Below, one piece after another: positions 20,966 through 28,569 of a stretch of 52,030 bases of DNA. The position numbers and the translations under genes were made by a program. The notes beneath the pieces are model-generated. The model had not been told where the DNA came from. It saw only the letters and a program-made list of their open reading frames with translations, and did no database searches. Each line of letters opens with the position of its first letter. Position 1 is the stretch's first letter. The DNA lies in assembly GCA_003155795.1 (NCBI GenBank), contig PMEM01000011.1, forward strand, positions 5,710-57,739, read 5' to 3'. The DNA comes from Gemmatimonadota bacterium (GTDB lineage Bacteria; Gemmatimonadota; Gemmatimonadetes; Gemmatimonadales; Gemmatimonadaceae).

Positions 20966-21484
20966 ATGTCTGAAACACTTCCTGCTCCGGCAATCTCCCA
21001 GCCGGAATCTCGTTCACATGCTCACGAAGGGCTCATGGCCGGTGCGCTTGCCGCAACCGTGGTCTGGGTCTGGTTCCTCGTAAGCAATTGGGTCCACGGC
21101 ACTACGTGGCACGTAATTACAATGTTCGGTCGCGGCATGCTCGACCTGATCGGCGCTGGCAGCAGCCCCAAGTGGGTCGCCGTGGCAATTTTTACAATAG
21201 TTCATTTTGCATACTGGTGCCTGATTGCCGTCATAATTCTCAAGCTCGTGGATGCAGCGGCGAAGAACCCATCGGTGCTCGGGCTGGCTGCGACGCTGTT
21301 CATACTCGCTCAGTTTTTCCTTGTTGGGGTCACGGCGATGATTTCTGATTCAGGCCTCGGAATGTTTGCGTGGCCCAGCATCTGGCTAGGCAACTTCGCG
21401 GGCTTCTGCGCGGCATCCTGGCTCATCGTGGAGCGACATCCGGAGCTTCGCGAGGAGGCCCGGCACATGAACGACGACATCTGA
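20966..21484 (+). CDS. Four-helix membrane protein of unknown function
   Basis: 172 residues from the ATG at 20966; a TTG at 20945 is in frame but less likely. After a polar start of about 22 residues there are four hydrophobic segments (about 23-43, 73-95, 104-125, 133-153) and a charged tail (VERHPELREEARHMNDD). A His/Trp-containing loop, NWVHGTTWHVITMFGRG, lies between helices 1 and 2. No family recognised. It follows the phospholipase-like gene by 42 bases and may share its transcript. Confidence 0.7.
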   Translation: MSETLPAPAISQPESRSHAHEGLMAGALAATVVWVWFLVSNWVHGTTWHVITMFGRGMLDLIGAGSSPKWVAVAIFTIVHFAYWCLIAVIILKLVDAAAKNPSVLGLAATLFILAQFFLVGVTAMISDSGLGMFAWPSIWLGNFAGFCAASWLIVERHPELREEARHMNDDI

Positions 21485-21542
21485 ATCGACGGCATCTGAT
21501 GCGGGCCTGATCCAACACATCATTGACTCGGAGCGGTTGCGC

Positions 21543-22595
21543 TCAGCGCGGTTCGGCGCCCGCGCTCCCTTCTACTTGCTGCCGTTCGCGGTCCAGGTCC
21601 GACTGCAGCAACTTCTGCAACTGACTGCGCGCTCGACCACGGATATTCAGAATCCCGCGCGGCAGGCTGTCGAATCTGTATCGACGTACACTGACCACGT
21701 AAACTCCGGGCCCGCCGACAAGGTCGGGCGCGTCGAACACCGCTGATACCTCGAATGCCGCCTCAAAATAGTGGTCGGCGAAGATCTGTTTCCGTGCGAC
21801 GAGCGCGACCCCGGAAGGCGGCGTGTACACGATCAGCTGATTGATCGTGAACGTGGAGCGAAGATGTGGAATCTTTTCCACCGCCCAGTACATGACGTCC
21901 GTCGCTCCGTCGAGTCTATTCGATGGATAGTTGAGGAGGTAGTCATTGAAAGCCGGGGCGTAGTCGCGTAGGAACTGGCTCTGGGACAGCAAGGCTGCGA
22001 AGGCCTCGCTGGCCTGTATGCCCTTGGTATCGTCGTACCGTGGCATCGCCGCCGCACCACGTGCGCGGTAATCCGTGACGAGGGCCTGCATGGTGTGCAG
22101 CATGATCGAGTCAACTTGCGCCTTTGCGTTATCACCGTCCCAATCAACGGACTGCGCGAACCGCTGCATGGCCGTCAGAGGCAACTTGAACGCGCAGTCG
22201 TTGAACTTGCACGACTTCAAATCGCGCCACTCCGAGCCCTCAAAGAAAACACCACGCATATCGTCGGACCGAATCGGATCTCCGATCATGCCGTAGCGTT
22301 GAGCACGCGCCGCGACAAGCGCTTGCGTACTTCGAAGTCGAGCCATGTACGCTTCGCGCGTAACGTGAATCCCAACGACGCCAAAGATGGCAACGTCGCG
22401 ATCAAGATCCGTACGCAATAGCTTTGTCGCCGCACGGCCCTGTCGAGCCGACGTGACTTCGCTGGCGTCGAGCCCGATTGTCGTACGGAGGAAATCGTTG
22501 AACGTGAACGGAGCGCTCGTCTGTGCGAGGGCCATGGTTGGCGCGCTCGCACAGACCAGTGCAAGACAGACGACTACTTCACCCCGCGAAAACAC
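21543..22595 (-). CDS. Secreted protein of unknown function
   Basis: 350 residues, GTG start at 22595. A signal peptide (about residues 1-25, VVVCLALVCASAPTMALAQ) directs export. The mature part is soluble and mixed alpha/beta, with two Cys residues close together (KSCKFNDCAF) that could form a disulfide, and a strand-rich C-terminal half. No family is recognised with confidence. It follows the Dps gene by 27 bases on the same strand, so co-transcription is likely. Confidence 0.75.
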   Translation of the reverse strand: MFSRGEVVVCLALVCASAPTMALAQTSAPFTFNDFLRTTIGLDASEVTSARQGRAATKLLRTDLDRDVAIFGVVGIHVTREAYMARLRSTQALVAARAQRYGMIGDPIRSDDMRGVFFEGSEWRDLKSCKFNDCAFKLPLTAMQRFAQSVDWDGDNAKAQVDSIMLHTMQALVTDYRARGAAAMPRYDDTKGIQASEAFAALLSQSQFLRDYAPAFNDYLLNYPSNRLDGATDVMYWAVEKIPHLRSTFTINQLIVYTPPSGVALVARKQIFADHYFEAAFEVSAVFDAPDLVGGPGVYVVSVRRYRFDSLPRGILNIRGRARSQLQKLLQSDLDRERQQVEGSAGAEPR

Positions 22596-22622
22596 GCACT
22601 GAGTTGCAGTAAGTCCTGTGGG

Positions 22623-23171
22623 CTAGTGTCCGCTGGAATCGCCTCTGCGGGCTGATTCAAACAGGAACCACGTGCGGCGTTCGGTCTCGTCGATCCATAC
22701 CTCGATAAGACTGGTGGTTCCGACGTCATGGTTATCGTCGCACACCCCGTGCACCTCACGCAGACTGGCCGCCAGCGCCCTGTTGTCGTCACGAAGCTCC
22801 GCGAGCATGTCGGATGGTTCGACGTAAACGGCATCGTTGTCGAGAATGCGCTGAGTACGCGCAATCTGCCCGATCGAGCGGACTGTTATTTCACCCAGTT
22901 TACGTACGCGCTCGGCAATCGGGTCCGTCATGGCAAATATCTGATCGGCCTGCTCGTCGAGCAGAAGGTGGTAATCGCGAAAGTGGGGGCCACTCATGTG
23001 CCAGTGGAAGCTCTTGGTCTTCAAGTAGAGCGAAAAGACATCTGCCAGGAGGACATTCAGCGCTGCAGCAATATCACGTGTAGCTGTGGCCGGCAGATCA
23101 GTCGGCGTGGCTAGCGCACCTTCCCTCAATCTGATAGCATGATTGGTCTTTTTCATCGCTGACGATTTCAT
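22623..23171 (-). CDS. dps: Dps family DNA-protecting mini-ferritin
   Basis: 182 residues from the ATG at 23171, chosen for the GAGGG eight bases upstream; an ATG at 23210 is in frame with a weaker site. Forms dodecamers that oxidise and store iron with hydrogen peroxide and shield DNA. All ferroxidase ligands are visible and correctly spaced: His56 and His68, Asp72, Asp83 and Glu87 (compare E. coli His51, His63, Asp67, Asp78, Glu82). The Lys-rich N-terminus (KSSAMKKTNHAIR) could bind DNA. The following gene encodes a secreted unknown. Confidence 0.93.
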   Translation of the reverse strand: MKSSAMKKTNHAIRLREGALATPTDLPATATRDIAAALNVLLADVFSLYLKTKSFHWHMSGPHFRDYHLLLDEQADQIFAMTDPIAERVRKLGEITVRSIGQIARTQRILDNDAVYVEPSDMLAELRDDNRALAASLREVHGVCDDNHDVGTTSLIEVWIDETERRTWFLFESARRGDSSGH

Positions 23172-23387
23172 ATTTGCTACCCTCTTTGGTGATAAACGCT
23201 TGGTGGCCATGGTATCCCTGGAATCTGTCCAACAGTGCACGGAATGGGCCGCCGCGCCGGCTATCGAGCGTGTGCGTCCGGGATCGTTCGGGATCCGGAG
23301 TCCGACCAGGAGCGGGGGTCAATCTCAGGACGCTCGTTCGCACCGGCCAACCAGCGCGGTAAACGACCTACTTAACGGCAAATTATC

Positions 23388-24323
23388 ATGGACAGACGAG
23401 CTATAGGATCGCTGCAGGTTTCCGTGGTTGGATTGGGCTGCAACAATTTTGGCGGCCGACTCGATGAAGCTGGAACGGGCAGCGTTGTCCACGCCGCGCT
23501 GGATGCGGGAATCAATTTTTTTGACACCGCCGACATCTACGGCGGGGGCGGGCGAAGCGAGGAACTGCTTGGACGAGCCCTCGGTGCGCACCGGTCCGAG
23601 GTACTGATAGCGACAAAGTTTGGCATGCGCATGGATGACCAACACCTGGGTGCGAAGCCGGAGTACGTCCGTGCCGCAGCGGAAGACAGTCTCCGGCGAC
23701 TGGGAACGGATCACATCGATCTGTACCAGCTACATCAGCCCGACGCGTCGGTCCCAATCGCGGACACGCTCGGCGCGATGAACGAACTCGTTGTCGCAGG
23801 GAAGGTGCGCGAAATCGGGTGCTCCAATTTCTCGGCGCAACAGATTCGCGAAGCTGAAGACGTTTCCACCGGTCACGGGTTCGCACGTTTTGTGAGCGTA
23901 CAGAACGAGTACAGTCTGCTGCACAGGGATCCGGAAATCGACGTGCTGGCCGAATGTGAGCGAGTGAAAGCTTCGTTCCTCCCTTTCTTCCCGCTCGCTA
24001 GTGGATTGCTGACGGGCAAGTATCACCGTGGTGAACCTGCTCCAGAGGGGACGCGACTCGCAAGCGGTCCGCGCGCTGCGCAGTTGACTGACGAGCGCCT
24101 GGTGCAGGTAGAATTGCTGCGCGATTTTGCGCACTCAACGGGACACACGCTACTGGAACTCGCATTCGCGTGGCTGCTGGGGCGACCAGTTGTTGCGTCC
24201 GTGATAGCAGGCGCGATGAACCCGGAGCAGGTAGCATCCAACGCTGCGACGACCGACTGGCGGCTGACCGCCGAAGAGGTGGCGGCGATCGACAGGATTC
24301 TTCCCGCTCCTGCGAAACCCTAG
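23388..24323 (+). CDS. Aldo/keto reductase
   Basis: 311 residues, NAD(P)H-dependent oxidoreductase. Catalytic residues Asp46 and Tyr51 (DTADIYGG), Lys77 (IATKFGM) and His116 (YQLHQPD) are intact, and the C-terminal VIAGAMNPEQVASN matches the cofactor loop. It is only distantly similar to the other aldo/keto reductase at 9366, so it is not a recent duplicate. Its stop overlaps by four bases the stop end of the convergent DinB-like gene. Substrate unknown. Confidence 0.92.
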   Translation: MDRRAIGSLQVSVVGLGCNNFGGRLDEAGTGSVVHAALDAGINFFDTADIYGGGGRSEELLGRALGAHRSEVLIATKFGMRMDDQHLGAKPEYVRAAAEDSLRRLGTDHIDLYQLHQPDASVPIADTLGAMNELVVAGKVREIGCSNFSAQQIREAEDVSTGHGFARFVSVQNEYSLLHRDPEIDVLAECERVKASFLPFFPLASGLLTGKYHRGEPAPEGTRLASGPRAAQLTDERLVQVELLRDFAHSTGHTLLELAFAWLLGRPVVASVIAGAMNPEQVASNAATTDWRLTAEEVAAIDRILPAPAKP

Positions 24324-24793
24324 CGCTGCTCCAATGATGGATTAGCGGTGCGCCATTGCCGTATCGCTCTGGCGTGCACGGGATAATGCTCGTAGGTATC
24401 GAACCGCAACCGCCGCCGGAATCTGTTTTCTCTTACATACAATTCTTCGGGAGCCGCGGTTACGTAGTCGATCAGCTCCGCGTGGATGTTATCATGATCC
24501 TTCAGAACTTCGGCAAGCGTGAGACCGCTTCGCTCCACGGTCATCATGGCATTGAATGCGTCGATGCCGCCGTAGGTGACCGAATAACGCGGGATGCGTC
24601 CACCACTGCGGATTACAGGGAGCGATTTAAGTGCCTCCTGTTCCCACCACGTGACATGGGCGATTATGTCGCGCACGGACCACTGCCCCGTGACCTTTGG
24701 AATCATCAACTGGGCGGGGGTAAGTCCCGCGTACGACTCTTCGAAGTCGGTCCACGCCGAGTCGAGTTTTTCGAGCAAATGGTACCGCTTCAT
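24320..24793 (-). CDS. DinB-like/DfsB family four-helix protein
   Basis: 157 residues. DinB-superfamily features: first helix with LDSAWTDFEESYAGL, then TGQWSVRDIIAHVTWWEQEAL containing the first metal-type His (about residue 46), and a C-terminal helix YEHYPVHARAIRQWR with further His residues. Relatives are metal-dependent thiol transferases or, in the ClbS branch, genotoxin-protecting hydrolases; ClbS-like pattern (IPRYSVTYGGIDAFNAM) suggests the DfsB/IRC4 group. Function cannot be fixed from sequence. Convergent with the preceding reductase. Confidence 0.82.
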   Translation of the reverse strand: MKRYHLLEKLDSAWTDFEESYAGLTPAQLMIPKVTGQWSVRDIIAHVTWWEQEALKSLPVIRSGGRIPRYSVTYGGIDAFNAMMTVERSGLTLAEVLKDHDNIHAELIDYVTAAPEELYVRENRFRRRLRFDTYEHYPVHARAIRQWRTANPSLEQR

Positions 24794-24859
24794 CTGATCG
24801 GTTCCCCGGGCAAGAAATATGATGTCCGAAAATGGCTAGTCTGATTCGGATGTCCAAAC

Positions 24860-24865
24860 TATTAT
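24860..24865 (+). promoter_or_regulatory. Candidate -10 element of the ada/alkA-like gene
   Basis: TATTAT ends 5 bases before the ATG at 24871, the same spacing as in the marR-like promoter (4621-4632). No Shine-Dalgarno is visible. Together this suggests a leaderless message. Confidence 0.4.
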
Positions 24866-24870
24866 AAGTG

Positions 24871-26379
24871 ATGGTTCCTGACAACGCCGCACTTTACAAT
24901 GCCTTTGCATCGCATGACGCGCGATTCGACGGGGTGTTTTTCGTGGGCGTTACGTCGACTCGCATTTATTGCCGCCCCGTCTGCACAGCAAGGACGCCGA
25001 AGTTGGCAAACTGTCGGTTCTTCGAAACTGCTGAAGCGGCGGAGAAGGCGTCGTTTCGGCCGTGTTTGCGGTGCCGACCGGAACTCGCTCCGGGGACGGC
25101 TCCAGTAGATGATGCGCACAGGATTGCAAATCTGGTCGCGTCACGAATTCAGGATGGCACGTTCGACGGGGCGTCGAACCTGGAAGAAGTCGCGGCAACA
25201 TTCGGATGGAGTTCGCGGCAGATTCGGCGGATTGTGCACCGGGAGCTCGGTGTTTCGCCAATCGAATTGATTCTGACAAGGCGACTTTTGCTTGCCAAGC
25301 AGCTTCTGACCGAAACAACGCTCCCGATAACCGAGATCGCATTCGCGAGCGGTTTCGCGAGTCTGCGTCGGTTCAATGACGCCTTCAGCAATCGCTACGG
25401 AATGCCGCCGACACGACTGCGCAGGATTGCGAACGGTTCATCTACCTCGTCGCATCTCGCGATCGACACATTCACACTGCAACTTGCATATCGGTCGCCG
25501 TTCGATTGGGATGGGATGCTACACTTTCTTCGCATGAGGGCGTTTGCCGGTGTCGAGTGTGTCGACAGCGAGTCGTACTCGCGAACGATTCGTCTTGGTG
25601 GACATTCAGGCTGGGTTCGCGTGCGCAACGCCCCGCAGAAGAACGTGCTTCTCGTCGAATTGGCACGCGGACTGATGCCGGTTCTGCCTGCACTTCTTGG
25701 CAGGTTGCGAAGCCTGTTCGATCTCAATGCCAGGCCCGATATGATATCCGATCAGCTGATGCGAGATCCCGCACTCGCAGGTATCGTGAAATCCAATATG
25801 GGGATGCGTGTGCCGGGATGTTTCGATGGGTTTGAACTGGCGGTGCGTGCGATACTGGGTCAGCAGATCACAGTGAAGGGCGCAACGACAATTGCGGGGA
25901 GATACGCAAGCGCATTCGGCGAGCGGTTTGAGACGCCGCATGCCGGGCTGTCGCATCTCACGCCGACAGCCGAGTCCGTCGCGCGGGCGAGTGTCGAGGC
26001 GATTGCGTCGCTCGGAATAGTGCGATCGAGGTCTGTCGCTATCCTTGCACTCGCCGAGGAGTTTGCCTCGGGAAGACTTACTCTTGAGGCTGGCGCGGAT
26101 CCGAAGGCTGTGATGAGCCACCTGGTCGGGCTGCCGGGTATTGGAAAGTGGACGGCGCACTACATAGCGATGAGAGCCTTACGCTGGCCCGATGCGTTTC
26201 CGAAAGAGGATCTCGTTCTCCGCAATCGGCTGGGTGGCGTCACCGCGGCGCGTGCCGAAGAAATGTCGCAGCAGTGGCGGCCCTGGCGCAGCTACGCTAC
26301 ACTGCACCTGTGGCGGAACTCGTTGCCGGAGCCCATTCGGAGAAAGAAAATCATGCGAAAGCCACGCTTGGCACTGTAG
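24871..26379 (+). CDS. Ada-N / AraC HTH / AlkA glycosylase fusion
   Basis: 502 residues; a GTG directly before the ATG is possible. Three parts. (1) Ada N-terminal zinc domain, residues about 5-80, with four Cys ligands Cys34, Cys38 (RIYCRPVC), Cys65 and Cys68 (RPCLRC); in E. coli Ada the first of these accepts the methyl group from methylphosphotriesters. (2) AraC-type double helix-turn-helix, about 85-190 (EVAATFGWSSRQIRRIVHRELG and ITEIAFASGFASLRRFNDAF). (3) AlkA-type 3-methyladenine glycosylase, about 195-495, with helix-hairpin-helix LVGLPGIGKWTAHYIAMRA and the catalytic Asp in PKEDLVLR. It lacks Ada's C-terminal O6-methylguanine transferase domain. Sensor and excision repair are thus on one chain. 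Two bases separate it from the SRAP gene. Confidence 0.93.
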   Translation: MVPDNAALYNAFASHDARFDGVFFVGVTSTRIYCRPVCTARTPKLANCRFFETAEAAEKASFRPCLRCRPELAPGTAPVDDAHRIANLVASRIQDGTFDGASNLEEVAATFGWSSRQIRRIVHRELGVSPIELILTRRLLLAKQLLTETTLPITEIAFASGFASLRRFNDAFSNRYGMPPTRLRRIANGSSTSSHLAIDTFTLQLAYRSPFDWDGMLHFLRMRAFAGVECVDSESYSRTIRLGGHSGWVRVRNAPQKNVLLVELARGLMPVLPALLGRLRSLFDLNARPDMISDQLMRDPALAGIVKSNMGMRVPGCFDGFELAVRAILGQQITVKGATTIAGRYASAFGERFETPHAGLSHLTPTAESVARASVEAIASLGIVRSRSVAILALAEEFASGRLTLEAGADPKAVMSHLVGLPGIGKWTAHYIAMRALRWPDAFPKEDLVLRNRLGGVTAARAEEMSQQWRPWRSYATLHLWRNSLPEPIRRKKIMRKPRLAL

Positions 26380-26381
26380 CG

Positions 26382-27059
26382 ATGTGCGGCCGAACTTCTC
26401 TGGCAAACCTGCCGGAGCATCTCCAGCCATTTCTGTTGCGCTATGGAATAAGAGACGTGCCGCCATGGTACACACCACGCTACAACATCGCACCAACGCA
26501 GGACCAGATGGTCATCGTCGAGCGTGACGGTCAGCGCGAGGTGTTACCGATGCGGTGGGGATTGATACCGTCATGGGCAAAAGATCCTGCGATTGGAAAC
26601 CGGATGATCAACGCACGAGTCGAAACACTTGCAACCAAGCCAGCGTACCGGGGCGCCTTTGCGAAGCGACGCGGACTCATGGTGGTTGATTCATATTACG
26701 AATGGCGCACAAATCCATCGGGACCCAAGACTCCGTTCAGAATACATCTCGCGGGTGATCTTCCGTTCACTATTGCCGCGCTATGGGAGCGATGGCGTAC
26801 TGCAGATGTGGAAATCGAGACGTGCACTGTTATCACGACAGATGCATCGGCGGCAATGAGAAACATTCATCACCGAATGCCGGTGATCATATCCGAAACG
26901 TCTGCGGACGCATGGCTGAGTGCGGGCACTCAGATGCGCGATGTCGGCGCAATCATGAGTGCCGGGGTAGATGCCCTCATTGCGTACCCGGTATCTGTCT
27001 ACGTCAACGCGCCTTCGAACGACGGAGCCAGGTGCTGGGAGCCGGAGGCGGACACTTAG
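26382..27059 (+). CDS. SRAP family abasic-site processing protein (YedK/HMCES)
   Basis: 225 residues from the ATG at 26382. The start is fixed by the catalytic Cys2 (MCGRTS), which must be exposed after Met removal; an in-frame start upstream would bury it. The active site is complete: Cys2, Asn77 (INARVET), Glu107 (YYEWR) and His164 (HHRMP). SRAP proteins form a thiazolidine crosslink with abasic sites in single-stranded DNA and protect them. The gene begins two bases after a glycosylase that creates abasic sites, a functionally sensible pairing. Ends overlapping the stop of the convergent symporter. Confidence 0.95.
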   Translation: MCGRTSLANLPEHLQPFLLRYGIRDVPPWYTPRYNIAPTQDQMVIVERDGQREVLPMRWGLIPSWAKDPAIGNRMINARVETLATKPAYRGAFAKRRGLMVVDSYYEWRTNPSGPKTPFRIHLAGDLPFTIAALWERWRTADVEIETCTVITTDASAAMRNIHHRMPVIISETSADAWLSAGTQMRDVGAIMSAGVDALIAYPVSVYVNAPSNDGARCWEPEADT

Positions 27060-28387
27060 TTCGAGATCGTCTCCAGTCGAGTATCCGTTCGGCCCACTGC
27101 GCGCGCGGTGATCAGCGCCGCAGTCATGTCTGCGGTGACATTGGTGAGTGTACGGAACATGTCGGGGATTACGTCTACCGCTAACAGAATCCCGATCCCC
27201 TCCGCAGGAATGCCAACGCTTCTCAGGACCGGGATCATGATAAGGAGTACTCCACCCGGGATCCCTGGGACGCTGAAACTAAGCAGCACTGCTGAGATTG
27301 CGATCGACGCCAGTTGCGACGGCGAGATCGATACGCCGTACATCCTTGCGAGGAACAGGCTGCTGGTGGTAATAGCGATCGTAGCGCCAAGTTTGAAGGT
27401 GGAGACCGCGAGCGGCAGAAGAAAGCCGGTAATTGCTGGAGGCAGCTCGAGGATCTCTGCGGCCTCGATCATCGGCGGCAGGCTCGCGAGCGACGATCGT
27501 GAGCTGAAGCCGACGATCTGCGCCGGCGCGATCGCACGCGCGAATCGCATGAATGAGACGCGACCGGCAAAAACAGCGAGCAGATACAGCGCAGCGATGT
27601 ACACGATGCATGCAGCCGCGACGACGATCCAAAGCGCCGCGATCAGGTGCGCACCCTGCAACCCTGTGTGCGCTCCCAGCGCGTAGGCAAGGCCAAATAC
27701 GCCAAGAGGTGCGATCCAGAGCACCCATCGAACCAGCTCCAGCATGATGGCGGAGACGCCGCGGAAGAATCCAACGACGTACGCACGTGAATCCGCGGGT
27801 AGGCGTGTGGCGGCGATCGCGAAGGCTACCGTGTAGATGACGAGTGGCAAAAGAGCACCCTCGTTCGCCGCCGCGAAGGGGTTGGCAGGAATCAGCGTGC
27901 CAACCCACTGCCAGAATCCCGCCGGAATTGGAGCAACAACAATCGGCGTCGATTTCGCAACCAGGCCAGCTGCCGATCCACTACCAACGTCCAGAAACGT
28001 CAGAAAAGCCGGCGTAACGAAGGCGACGAGGGCTGCGCCGGCGATCAGTAGAGCAAGAAATACTGCAACTGCACGCATGCCGATCCTTCCGACGTCGCGT
28101 GCATCGGAAAGAGAGGCAATGCTGGTTATCAGCAGCGCTATGACAAGTGGAACGACAAGCGCGCTTATTGCTTTGACCCAGAGCGATCCCACAGGTCCGA
28201 CGGCATCAGCCCATTGCGGTGCCACCGCACCGGCGCCAAGTCCAACTGCGAACGCGATTAGAATCGTCGCGGCTGGGGATGCCTGCCACCAGCGTCGCTT
28301 GCGGATCGGCGGTTCGGCCGGAGTAGTTGAGGGCGATGACACGGGGTAGAATCTACAGGGTCGTTCGAATCGCGCATCCACACTCAT
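27056..28387 (-). CDS. Dicarboxylate/amino acid:cation symporter (SLC1/DAACS family)
   Basis: 443 residues, inner-membrane secondary transporter. After a polar N-terminal stretch of about 35 residues there are the usual eight helices and two re-entrant hairpins; HP1 is marked by SSRSSLASLPPM and the TM7 region by LGATIAITTSSLFLARMYG. The C-terminal part (VSFSVPGIPGGVLLIMIPVL... ILLAVDVIPDMFRTLTNV) matches HP2 and TM8 of glutamate/dicarboxylate carriers. Couples uptake of acidic amino acids or C4-dicarboxylates to Na+ or H+; exact substrate unknown. Convergent 4-base overlap with the SRAP gene. Confidence 0.92.
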   Translation of the reverse strand: MSVDARFERPCRFYPVSSPSTTPAEPPIRKRRWWQASPAATILIAFAVGLGAGAVAPQWADAVGPVGSLWVKAISALVVPLVIALLITSIASLSDARDVGRIGMRAVAVFLALLIAGAALVAFVTPAFLTFLDVGSGSAAGLVAKSTPIVVAPIPAGFWQWVGTLIPANPFAAANEGALLPLVIYTVAFAIAATRLPADSRAYVVGFFRGVSAIMLELVRWVLWIAPLGVFGLAYALGAHTGLQGAHLIAALWIVVAAACIVYIAALYLLAVFAGRVSFMRFARAIAPAQIVGFSSRSSLASLPPMIEAAEILELPPAITGFLLPLAVSTFKLGATIAITTSSLFLARMYGVSISPSQLASIAISAVLLSFSVPGIPGGVLLIMIPVLRSVGIPAEGIGILLAVDVIPDMFRTLTNVTADMTAALITARAVGRTDTRLETISN

Positions 28388-28556
28388 ACGTCACGCCATG
28401 ACCGTGGAGAGAGGCCCCAGTTCGCGTCTCTCAAGTCGTCTCGATCAGTCGTCTCTCCTGCCGGATTGGCACGACGGATGTACGACTACCCGCACCGAAC
28501 GGCGGCTGGTCACCATCCTGCGCATCGCATAGCTTACAGTCGTCTCCCCAATCACT

Positions 28557-28569
28557 GGAGAAGGCACTG
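28557..28569 (+). promoter_or_regulatory. Shine-Dalgarno and apparent CTG start of the kinase gene
   Basis: GGAGAAGG (28557-28564) followed by CTG at 28567. Between the in-frame stop at 28399 and the internal ATG at 28645 this frame has no ATG, GTG or TTG, yet the kinase fold clearly begins before 28645. The CTG gives exactly the N-terminal length of two other kinases in the window. Confidence 0.6.
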
